From the NCBI GenBank assembly GCA_038868115.1, contig JAWBXA010000037.1:1-6532 (forward strand): a stretch of DNA of 6,532 nucleotides, written 5' to 3'. The notes below the pieces were generated by a model that was given only the letters and a program-made list of their open reading frames with translations, made no database searches and was not told the origin of the DNA. The DNA comes from JAGTQI01 sp038868115 (GTDB taxonomy: Archaea; Thermoproteota; Bathyarchaeia; Bathyarchaeales; Bathycorpusculaceae). The position numbers and the translations under genes were made by a program. Positions 1 through 5,276 of this stretch are shown piece by piece; within the stretch, counting starts at the first letter, position 1; each line of letters opens with the position of its first letter.

Positions 1-80
1 ATAGAATCATATAGAATAAGGACATCAGAACCTACCACCAATATAAAATTAAAACCATACTCGATAAGGTTAAACCAAGA

Positions 81-107
81 AAAGACATAAAACAGTCTTT
101 ATTTTTG
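81..107. terminator. Small hairpin with T-run, possible terminator
   Basis: A 6-bp stem (AAAGAC at 81-86, GTCTTT at 95-100) encloses an 8-nt loop and is followed on the plus strand by ATTTTT (101-106). Read on the minus strand it is followed by TCTT, so it could also end the MATE transcript about 70 nt after that gene's stop. The stem is short and AT-rich. Nothing else is recognisable in 1-167. Confidence 0.2.
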
Positions 108-167
108 TGGCGGTGTCAGCCTACATATGGATAACAGTTTCGGCAAAACTACTTCTGCCTTTTCATT

Positions 168-1565
168 TTAGTTTTTGATGACAGCCTTCGCCCAGTTTCC
201 GTATTTTATCCATAGTATGGCTATTATTCCGCCTATAACATTGCTTATTGCTATTGTCAGCCAAACCCCTGTAGAGCCCATGCCTAGAATGAAGGCCGTA
301 AAGTAGCCTGCAGCTACTCTTATTCCCCAAAGTCTCATTATTCCTAAACCTGTTGGAAATGTTGTGTGGCCTGAACCTCTTCCGACAGATATGGCTACGG
401 CGAAAAGTCCGAAGAATGGGAGTGTTGGCAACATTGTTTGGAGGAAAATATCCGTCTCATTTATTGTGTTTGGGTCATTTGCGAAGACGTCTACTAGGTT
501 TCTTCTGATCGGGTATATTATGGCGGCGCTTATCGTCATTAGGGCAAATATGAGGAGAGCTGCCTTGAAGGCTACTTCTCTTGCTCTTTTGGGGTTGTCT
601 GCTCCTAGGCTTTGTCCTATCATTATGGCTGGGGCTCCGCTTAAACCCCAAAGAGCAGCGTCCACGATATCCATCATCACGAAACCTATAGAAAAGGCGG
701 TTGCAGTTATGATTCCGAGCATGTTGACAAGTCTAAGCTGCATAAGGAAAGCGAATCCATTCGTCAATCCAAGTGTTAAAATCGGCAGCCCTATACGCAA
801 AACCATGCGAGCCCACGTGACATCTATTTCCCTAGCGGGTCTTATATGAAGCTCTGGGTAATATCTCCTTAAAATGTACGTTAGGGCTATCATCGATATC
901 ATTTTTCCCATGACATCTGTTAGGGCTGCTCCAACCACCCCAAGCCTTGGAAATGGACCTATGCCTAAAACAAGGAATGGGTCAAGGGCTATGTTTATGG
1001 CAACGGATACAACATTAACAATTGCTGGTCTTCTCGTGTCTCCCACGCTTTGGAGAATTGTTGTGTATGTGAGGGTTAGGTAGTTGAAAAACACGTCGAG
1101 GGCTATTATGCCAGAATACTTCATAACATCCTCAAAAATTTCTGAGGGAGTGGACACAACAACCGTGAAAATCGAATTTCTAAACGCCAAAAGGAGCATG
1201 CTCAAAGCACCACCAGATATGAGGGACAGCGTAAGGAAGCGGGAGGCCGATTTGCTTGCCTCTCGGTAAGCTTTGCTCCCCACGTATTGTGAGATTACGC
1301 TTAGGCTTGCGGTTGTGATGGCGTTTGCAAGAGCTTGGAAAAGCATGAGGATGGGCCACATTTGCCTCGGAACGGCAACGACTTGCTCGCTATAGACGCT
1401 AAGCCAATAAGTGTCTGCCACGTTGTAGGCTACAACCACAAGCTGGTTTACAAGGGGAGGAGTTCCCAGCCAAAAAATTGTTCGAATAATGGGGCCGTCA
1501 ATAATTTTATCTCTGTACTTACTTATTTCGCTAGGCTCTGGTGGAGTCTCAGAGATTTCAGCCAT
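168..1565 (-). CDS. MATE-family multidrug/toxin exporter
   Basis: A 465-residue polytopic membrane protein with about 12 hydrophobic segments, the usual size and topology of MATE (NorM/DinF-type) cation-coupled antiporters that export drugs or metabolites across the cytoplasmic membrane. The two-fold repeat is visible: each half starts with a hydrophobic block (GPIIRTIFWLGTPPLVNQL near residue 24; MVLRIGLPILTLGLTNG near 250) and has a loop of the kind ISQYVGSKAYREAS (91-104) or IGQSLGADNPKRAREVA. The family-typical stretch LQSVGDTRRP (171-180) precedes NIALDP (191-196). N191 and D195 have the same spacing as the N180/D184 pair of the Pyrococcus MATE cation site, and D51 in NVADTYW resembles that protein's TM1 Asp; this mapping is inferred by eye. 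The ATG at 1565 is used; an A/T-rich box lies at 1581-1589. The substrate cannot be told from sequence. Confidence 0.93.
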   Translation of the reverse strand: MAEISETPPEPSEISKYRDKIIDGPIIRTIFWLGTPPLVNQLVVVAYNVADTYWLSVYSEQVVAVPRQMWPILMLFQALANAITTASLSVISQYVGSKAYREASKSASRFLTLSLISGGALSMLLLAFRNSIFTVVVSTPSEIFEDVMKYSGIIALDVFFNYLTLTYTTILQSVGDTRRPAIVNVVSVAINIALDPFLVLGIGPFPRLGVVGAALTDVMGKMISMIALTYILRRYYPELHIRPAREIDVTWARMVLRIGLPILTLGLTNGFAFLMQLRLVNMLGIITATAFSIGFVMMDIVDAALWGLSGAPAIMIGQSLGADNPKRAREVAFKAALLIFALMTISAAIIYPIRRNLVDVFANDPNTINETDIFLQTMLPTLPFFGLFAVAISVGRGSGHTTFPTGLGIMRLWGIRVAAGYFTAFILGMGSTGVWLTIAISNVIGGIIAILWIKYGNWAKAVIKN

Positions 1566-1663
1566 GAGTTTCCCTTTACGTTAAAATAAGTCCCTAAAAG
1601 CTTTTCCTAAAGTTTTTGAAATATTCAAGAATTTTTGAGAGATGGATCTGCGGAACTTTCTCT

Positions 1664-1960
1664 TCATTTCTCATAGCTCTCCGACGACTCGATGTTTTCC
1701 AGCAGACACGTTTTATAGGCTGTTTTCGCCGCCTTATCCTTTCTAAGTGCTATGGAATTTGGCGGCAAACCTCAACGGAAACGTCCTTATTAAGTTCAAT
1801 AATTTTCACCTTCCACTTTCAATTATTTTGTCTATTCTGAGTGCGTTATGTAGTTGGGCTTTATCAAAAAGGGGCTTTTCAGCGGAAATAGCAGCATCCA
1901 AATCCGACTTTATCGTGTAACGCCTTAACAGTTTGTTTCTATTCGACTAATTTTTATCAT
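1664..1960 (-). pseudogene. Possible decayed, frameshifted coding remnant
   Basis: No intact gene lies here, but successive short minus-strand frames each read like real protein. ATG at 1960 gives MIKISRIETN, then a stop. The next frame (open 1946-1809) gives a segment ending DKAQLHNALRIDKIIESGR and stops at 1806-1808. A frame starting GTG at 1809, overlapping that TGA, gives KIIELNKDVSVEV. A third shift from 1768 gives LPPNSIALRKDKAAKTAYK and continues to a TGA at 1664-1666. The pieces abut in order, as expected of one roughly 90-95 residue gene hit by several frameshifts, or of small overlapping genes. I do not recognise the family. The plus-strand frames here are not protein-like. It could be chance or assembly error. 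Confidence 0.28.
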
Positions 1961-2094
1961 CTTGACACTTGGGAGGCAAGAATAAACGCGGCAATTTAAT
2001 TCTCATTTTCCAAATTAAGAAAAAGAAGCAGGGAAAAGACGTCGAAATCTTTAACTGTGGATTGGTGAGGCCGATTTCAAGAGGCGAAGAAGCT

Positions 2095-2157
2095 TTACTT
2101 CTTTTCCTCTTTCTTCTCTTCCTTCTTCTCTTCCTTCTTCTTCTTTGGCATGGCCAT
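2095..2157 (-). CDS. Putative Lys/Glu-repeat micropeptide
   Basis: The minus strand encodes MPKKKKEEKKEEKKEEKK (start 2151, TAA at 2095-2097), or two residues longer (MA-) from the ATG at 2157. The peptide is almost entirely alternating EE/KK pairs after MPKK, so highly charged and probably helical or disordered. The ATG at 2151 is favoured because GGTGAT (2161-2156), a perfect match to the archaeal 16S 3' end, sits 4 nt upstream. A TATA-like TTTTTAAAC lies at about 2186-2194, fitting a start about 25 nt downstream. The codons mix AAG/AAA and GAA/GAG, so this is not a pure triplet repeat. It is divergent from hypA. A simple polypurine tract is the main alternative; no function is assigned. 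Confidence 0.3.
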   Translation of the reverse strand: MAMPKKKKEEKKEEKKEEKK

Positions 2158-2172
2158 CACCAAATTTTGGTG
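2158..2172. repeat. Palindrome in the micro-ORF leader
   Basis: CACCAAATTTTGGTG is a perfect 7-bp inverted repeat around one central base. On the minus strand its 3' arm supplies the GGTG of the Shine-Dalgarno sequence of the putative Lys/Glu micropeptide. As RNA it can form a 6-bp stem with a 3-nt loop that hides that site; as DNA it could be an operator between the divergent micro-ORF and hypA. Confidence 0.35.
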
Positions 2173-2182
2173 TGGAAAATTG

Positions 2183-2248
2183 GATGTTTAAAAATTTTTC
2201 GTTCCATCTAAAGATGTTTAAAGGCATTAGGCTGCAATATTTTTAAAT
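2183..2248 (+). promoter_or_regulatory. Probable hypA promoter region with direct repeat
   Basis: The 10-mer GATGTTTAAA occurs exactly at 2183-2192 and again at 2213-2222, 30 bp apart, and each copy contains a TTTAAA box. A further TATA-like ATATTTTTAAAT lies at 2237-2248. The 2213 copy would place transcription start near 2243, leaving a leader that includes the GGGAGG ribosome site (2259-2264). The 2237 box would place the start almost at the ATG and make that site useless. The first copy overlaps the TATA-like box of the divergent micro-ORF. Confidence 0.35.
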
Positions 2249-2271
2249 GTTGCTCTGCGGGAGGCTTTCCT

Positions 2272-2670
2272 ATGCATGAGTGGGCTTTAGCGGAGGCCAT
2301 AATTTCCTCTGTCTCGCAAATAGCTGAAAGGGAGGGGTTAACGGAAGTTAGGGAAGTCAAGATAAAAGTGGGCGAGCTTCAACAAGTGGAAGTGGACATT
2401 TTAGAGTTTGCATTGTCAGAGCTTAAAGTGGACAAGCTTAAGAGCGCAAAATTTCTTATCGAAACTGTAAAAGCCGAGTTACAGTGCAGGGTCTGCAGAC
2501 ACAAGTGGTCTTTTAGCCGAAACAAACTTGACGAGGAAACAGCCGAAGCCATCCACTTCGTTCCAGAAACAGCCCACGCCTACATTAAATGTCCAAAATG
2601 CGGCAGCCCAGACTTTGAAATTTTACAAGGAAGAGGCGTGTGGCTTGAAAGTGTAAGAGGAGTAAAATAG
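2272..2670 (+). CDS. hypA: HypA, nickel metallochaperone for [NiFe]-hydrogenase maturation
   Basis: A 132-residue protein that delivers Ni2+ to the large-subunit precursor of [NiFe]-hydrogenases in the cytoplasm. It begins MHEWALAEAI, the family signature in which the amino terminus, His2 and Glu3 form the nickel site. The zinc domain has C72-x2-C75 (CRVC) and C107-x2-C110 (CPKC), separated by the longer 31-residue insert seen in archaeal HypA. H95 in that insert lies 12 residues before C107, the same spacing as His98 to Cys110 in Thermococcus kodakarensis HypA, where His98 becomes a nickel ligand when the ATPase partner binds. GGGAGG at 2259-2264, 7 nt upstream, fixes the ATG. Its stop is 2 nt before the ATPase gene, so the two are almost certainly co-transcribed and translationally coupled. 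Confidence 0.96.
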   Translation: MHEWALAEAIISSVSQIAEREGLTEVREVKIKVGELQQVEVDILEFALSELKVDKLKSAKFLIETVKAELQCRVCRHKWSFSRNKLDEETAEAIHFVPETAHAYIKCPKCGSPDFEILQGRGVWLESVRGVK

Positions 2671-2672
2671 AC

Positions 2673-3401
2673 ATGTTGGACCCGCGGGAAAGCATAATTA
2701 ACAAGAGACTTGAAGAAGTAAAGCGCATAATTGCCGTCTCAAGCGGAAAGGGAGGCGTTGGAAAAAGCCTCGTCGCATCCACCCTTGCCCTTACGTTGGC
2801 GAGGAAAAACTTTAAGGTCGGGCTGTTTGATGCTGATTTCACGAGTCCCTCAACCCACCTGATTTTAGGCGTTAGAGATGTTAAACTAAAAGAGGAGGAG
2901 GGTATAATCCCGGCGCATGTTCATGGTTTAAAATACGTCTCGATTGTCGCTTACTCAAAGGATAAAGCGTTGCCGTTAAGGGGGGCAGATGTTTCAAACG
3001 CCCTCATAGAACTTTTCGCCGCCACAATATGGGGGGATTTGGACTTCCTAATGGTGGATATGCCCCCTGGTATAAGCGACACCACACTGGACACAATTAG
3101 GCTTATTAAAGGCATAAGCTTCCTAGTTGTTACGACATCTTCACCACTCGCTTTTGGAACAGTTAAAAAGCTGCTGGAGCTACTTGCGGAGCTTAAGGTA
3201 CCAGTTATAGGCGTTATTGAAAACATGAAAATTAGAGAGAGCAACTTCGTAATGCAAAACGTTAGCAATGCTGGTTTTCGCTTCCTTGGAGAGTTGCCTT
3301 TCGACCCAAAAGTTGAGGATTCGCTGGGAAACTTAAACTCACTTTTAAAGACGAGTTTTGCTAAAAAAATGGCTGAAATAGCCTCAAAAGTTTTCCTTTA
3401 A
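2673..3401 (+). CDS. Mrp/MinD-type P-loop ATPase, probable HypB-AT partner of HypA
   Basis: A 242-residue SIMIBI-class ATPase. The deviant Walker A is GKGGVGKS (25-32, with the MinD-type first Lys26 and Lys31); DAD (53-55) is the A' box and LMVDMPPGISD (126-136) is Walker B/switch II, as in Mrp/NBP35 proteins. Unlike iron-sulfur carriers of that family it has no C-terminal CxxC and no cysteine at all, so it is unlikely to carry an Fe-S cluster. In Thermococcus kodakarensis a protein of this class, HypB-AT, binds HypA and in its ATP state raises HypA's nickel affinity. The immediate adjacency to hypA (2 nt) and lack of a metal motif make that role the best inference here, in place of the GTPase-type HypB. 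A GAGGAG site (2656-2661) inside the hypA end serves the ATG. A generic MinD-like ATPase is the alternative. Confidence 0.85.
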   Translation: MLDPRESIINKRLEEVKRIIAVSSGKGGVGKSLVASTLALTLARKNFKVGLFDADFTSPSTHLILGVRDVKLKEEEGIIPAHVHGLKYVSIVAYSKDKALPLRGADVSNALIELFAATIWGDLDFLMVDMPPGISDTTLDTIRLIKGISFLVVTTSSPLAFGTVKKLLELLAELKVPVIGVIENMKIRESNFVMQNVSNAGFRFLGELPFDPKVEDSLGNLNSLLKTSFAKKMAEIASKVFL

Positions 3402-3670
3402 CCATTATTTGGCTGTTTTCTTTGCTGTTTTTTGCGGTTTTGTTCGCTTAAAACCTGCTTTTTGACAGTAAAAGCTTCTTCTATAGAGTTCGCCTTCCGC
3501 AATTCGTTCATATACCAGCTTCTGCCCCTTGAATAGCTTATTCCGGCGGTTATTCCATACACGATTAAGATTAAACCACAAATTATTAGGGCTAAACCCA
3601 GAGCTGTTCCGCTGTGGAAAACAGCATAACATGGAATGAACAAAAACCATTCAGGACTCGCCTTGATCAT
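3398..3670 (-). CDS. Small membrane protein, unknown function
   Basis: A 90-residue product with a hydrophobic N-terminal half: a weak stretch WFLFIPCYAVF (8-18) and a strong membrane segment LGLALIICGLILIVYGITAGI (about 24-44). The tail is polar and strongly basic (EQNRKKQQRKQPNNG), probably cytoplasmic by the positive-inside rule. The ATG at 3670 overlaps the end of the upstream minus-strand ORF by 20 bp, suggesting a two-gene operon with translational coupling, since no good ribosome site is visible. Its stop is interlocked with that of the convergent HypA-partner ATPase in a shared TTAA (3398-3401). I do not recognise the family. Confidence 0.55.
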   Translation of the reverse strand: MIKASPEWFLFIPCYAVFHSGTALGLALIICGLILIVYGITAGISYSRGRSWYMNELRKANSIEEAFTVKKQVLSEQNRKKQQRKQPNNG

Positions 3671-3827
3671 GCCGCTTATGTGTAGGTTTCAAGGGTTCCT
3701 CCAACAAAAATACTATTCCAGCAAGAAAAATTAGATAAACAACCGTCTCATTATGCCTTTGCTCTTCGGTTTTCTCGTGAAAGATAGTCCCTGAAAGACA
3801 TGATGCTTCATCATTCTTATTGAACAT
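3651..3827 (-). CDS. Small single-pass membrane protein, unknown function
   Basis: From the ATG at 3827 this gives 58 residues: a polar N-terminus with an acidic/His-rich stretch (KTEEQRHNE), one membrane segment (VVYLIFLAGIVFLL), then a basic tail (KPTHKRHDQGES). The frame extends up to a TTG at 3881, but 3827 is preferred because AGGT lies 4 nt upstream and TATA-like A/T sequence (CTTATTTT, about 3848-3855) is at a suitable distance. The extra 18 residues would include a cysteine and histidine but no clear signal. It overlaps the next minus-strand gene by 20 bp in a different frame. The two could also be halves of one frameshifted gene. No family recognised. Confidence 0.4.
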   Translation of the reverse strand: MFNKNDEASCLSGTIFHEKTEEQRHNETVVYLIFLAGIVFLLEEPLKPTHKRHDQGES

Positions 3828-3901
3828 ATACCTAAACTTTATTAAGTGAAAATAAGTATCGCAGAGAAGAATTAAAAACAATAATTTGGAGAAACAAGGC
3901 T

Positions 3902-4651
3902 TTGCCTTCCATTAAAGCTGTAATGTTTGACTTTATCGGCACGCTGGTGAGTGTTAAGGGTTACAATCTGGAAGCTTCAAAACTGAAGCTTTATAGGGCT
4001 ATTGCCGACGCTGGTTTCAAAGTGAGCCAGGAAGACTTTCTAGAGGCGTACAGCCAAGCTCATGAAAAGTATCGTGTTATACGTTACCAGAAACTTGTCG
4101 AGGTTACAAACGCGGTATGGATTTCTGAAGCCCTAAATAGTTTAGGTTTCAAAACAAGCCCAGAGGACACTCGCATAAAAGCTGCTGTCAACATTTTCTT
4201 TGAGGATTATCTGAGCTCTTTTAGGCTTAGGAAATGTGCAAGGCAAACATTGGAAACTTTAGCTGGAGATTATAGGCTTGGACTTGTTTCAAACTTTACG
4301 TATGCTCCCGTAATATATGCTGGGCTTAGAAGGGTTGGAATAAACGATTTTTTCGACGCGATCCTTGTTTCAGGTGCTGTTGGTTGGCGGAAGCCTCACA
4401 CCAAAATCTTCAAAGAAGCATTAAAGAGGCTTGGGGTTGTAGCTGAAGAGGCGATTTATGTTGGAGACAGCCCAGAAGAAGACATTAAGGGCGCAAAGCA
4501 GCTAGGCATCAAAACAGTCTTTGTTGCCTCCCAATTTTTCCCAATTAAGAGACTTATTGAAAGTGGACAGAAGCCAAACGCCATAGCCAGAAACATGTGC
4601 GAAGCAAAAAGAAAAATTGAGGATATAATTCGCCCTAAGGCTTATCCTTAA
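3902..4651 (+). CDS. HAD-superfamily hydrolase with non-canonical motif I
   Basis: A 249-residue cytoplasmic Rossmann-type HAD protein. Motif I is FDFIGTL (9-15), with the nucleophile D10 present but Ile at position 12 where phosphatases have the acid/base Asp. Motif II is LVSNFT (S130, N131), motif III GWRKP (K164), motif IV VGDSPEEDI (D189, D194). The helical C1 cap lies between motifs I and II (about 20-110). The pattern from motif II to IV is that of the haloacid-dehalogenase/phosphoglycolate-phosphatase group; haloacid dehalogenases also lack the second Asp (DxYGT). Substrate is unknown. The start is TTG, with GGAG at 3888-3891 ten nt upstream; the internal ATG at codon 8 would cut off the first beta strand. 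The 3' end overlaps the convergent tautomerase by 17 bp. Confidence 0.88.
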   Translation: MPSIKAVMFDFIGTLVSVKGYNLEASKLKLYRAIADAGFKVSQEDFLEAYSQAHEKYRVIRYQKLVEVTNAVWISEALNSLGFKTSPEDTRIKAAVNIFFEDYLSSFRLRKCARQTLETLAGDYRLGLVSNFTYAPVIYAGLRRVGINDFFDAILVSGAVGWRKPHTKIFKEALKRLGVVAEEAIYVGDSPEEDIKGAKQLGIKTVFVASQFFPIKRLIESGQKPNAIARNMCEAKRKIEDIIRPKAYP

Positions 4652-4832
4652 ACTTTTCAGAAGCTGGCTCCCCACCAACACCCCAATGAGTTTTCGGGAC
4701 TTCATGCACAACAACTTCAACAACGCTTTCAGGAACGCCCAAACCACCAAACACTTTGGTTATCTCCCGAATCAGCGTTTTAATCCTGTCTTTTCCGAAA
4801 CCTTCCCAAACATACACATGAACTATAGGCAT
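4635..4832 (-). CDS. 4-oxalocrotonate tautomerase-like protein
   Basis: A 65-codon protein of the small tautomerase superfamily, which uses an N-terminal proline exposed after Met removal as the catalytic base in an oligomer. The mature start is PIVHVYVWEG, with the family ending VPKTHWGVGGEPAS (45-58 counting from Pro1). The start at 4832 is chosen over an in-frame TTG at 4847 because it puts Pro at position 1 and has GGAG (4845-4842) nine nt upstream. A TATA-like CTTTTAATTT sits at about 4867-4875, at a good distance. By eye alignment to 4-OT, Arg11 is replaced by Phe11 and Arg39 by Glu38; both are substrate/catalytic arginines there, so the substrate probably differs. The physiological role is unknown. 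Confidence 0.85.
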   Translation of the reverse strand: MPIVHVYVWEGFGKDRIKTLIREITKVFGGLGVPESVVEVVVHEVPKTHWGVGGEPASEKFKDKP

Positions 4833-4865
4833 ACACGTCAACTCCAATTATTAGTTGTACGTTTC

Positions 4866-4876
4866 AAATTAAAAGC
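4866..4876 (-). promoter_or_regulatory. TATA-like promoter of the tautomerase gene
   Basis: The minus-strand sequence GCTTTTAATTTG resembles an archaeal TATA box. It lies 35-43 bp before the ATG at 4832, which would give a leader of roughly 10-15 nt that still contains the GGAG ribosome site. It directly abuts the tRNA-3'-end-like sequence at 4878. Confidence 0.4.
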
Positions 4877-4877
4877 C

Positions 4878-4920
4878 TATGGTACGGTCGCCGGATTTGA
4901 ATCCAGAACAACGACCATTA
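4878..4920 (-). other. Degenerate tRNA 3'-end-like sequence, possible att remnant
   Basis: The minus strand reads CTGGATTCAAATCCGG followed by CGACCGTACCA, resembling a tRNA T-arm, acceptor strand and CCA end. It is imperfect: the usual GGGTTCAAATCCC is altered to GGATTCAAATCC, giving an 8-nt loop, and no 5' acceptor, D-arm or anticodon arm is found upstream, so this is not a functional tRNA. Archaeal SSV-type integrative elements use tRNA 3' ends as attachment sites, which makes a decayed att copy plausible. A nearby integrase remnant on the right supports this. Confidence 0.35.
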
Positions 4921-5115
4921 GCGTTCTCTCCGAATTGTCTTTATCTCGTTCGCCACAAATGGCGGAATAAACTTAACGCTCGATTTGATTTACGTTTCAC
5001 AATAGACGTGGCGTTGGTTTTTCAGAGACGTGTTTTTACGTTTTTGTTTGTTGTCTTAACAAGACTTGTTTTCACAATTCTTGGACCAAGTATTGCAACT
5101 CATCTTTTAGCCTAA
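4879..5115 (+). pseudogene. Possible integrase N-terminus relic reading through the att-like site
   Basis: From the ATG at 4879 the plus strand encodes MVRSPDLNPEQRPLAFSPN. This matches the kind of N-terminus (RSPxxNPxxRP and relatives) that archaeal integrases gain when their gene begins inside an antisense copy of a tRNA 3' end. After about residue 25 the product stops resembling an integrase and becomes a Phe/Val-rich sequence without known motifs, ending at TAA 5113-5115. No ribosome site is evident. It is best viewed as a relic of the 5' end of an int gene, or as translation of a tRNA-like sequence by chance. Confidence 0.22.
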
Positions 5116-5154
5116 TTGGGCGGCAAACTTAACCCTCTTATGTCGTCGTTTTCC

Positions 5155-5209
5155 TGTTTACACTATCTCTCTTCCATTAGCTTATTCTCAATTCATAATG
5201 GTGTAAACA
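5155..5209. repeat. Bulged inverted repeat upstream of the DUF4389 gene
   Basis: TGTTTACA (5155-5162) and CCATTA (5174-5179) on the left pair with one continuous right arm, TAATGGTGTAAACA (5196-5209). This gives 14 bp interrupted by an 11-nt bulge on the left and closed by a 16-nt loop. It ends 67 bp before the start at 5277, upstream of the TATA-like TTTTAAA (5231-5237), so it may be an operator or a relic of a small mobile repeat. Apart from this and the att-like segment I see nothing definite in 4848-5276. Confidence 0.35.
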
Positions 5210-5276
5210 AGTCTGGGCTTCTACTGTTTATTTTAAAGCGAAAGTTCTTTATATCGTAGAGGAGAAACCTAATGTC

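Noticed and set aside
364..1269. Several plus-strand ORFs opposite the MATE gene
   Set aside because: They are antisense shadows of a strongly supported membrane transporter.
1616..1840. Plus-strand 74-codon ORF
   Set aside because: Composition is not protein-like and it lies antisense to better-looking minus-strand segments; no ribosome site.
1969..2211. Plus-strand ORF starting MGGKNKRGN, superficially like ribosomal protein S25e
   Set aside because: The similarity ends after the Lys-rich start, and the second half is a Leu/Phe run that is the antisense of the Lys/Glu tract.
3405..3650. Minus-strand 81-codon ORF overlapping the small membrane protein
   Set aside because: It lies within the 90-residue gene in another frame and lacks its clear membrane segment.
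4878..4980. A complete functional tRNA gene on the minus strand
   Set aside because: No 5' acceptor matching ACGGTCG, no D-arm and no good anticodon arm; the T-loop has 8 nt.
1761..5133. GGCGGCAAAC shared by 1761-1770 and 5119-5128, with a looser match at 4961-4977
   Set aside because: A 10-base match between two places is expected many times by chance in 6.5 kb.
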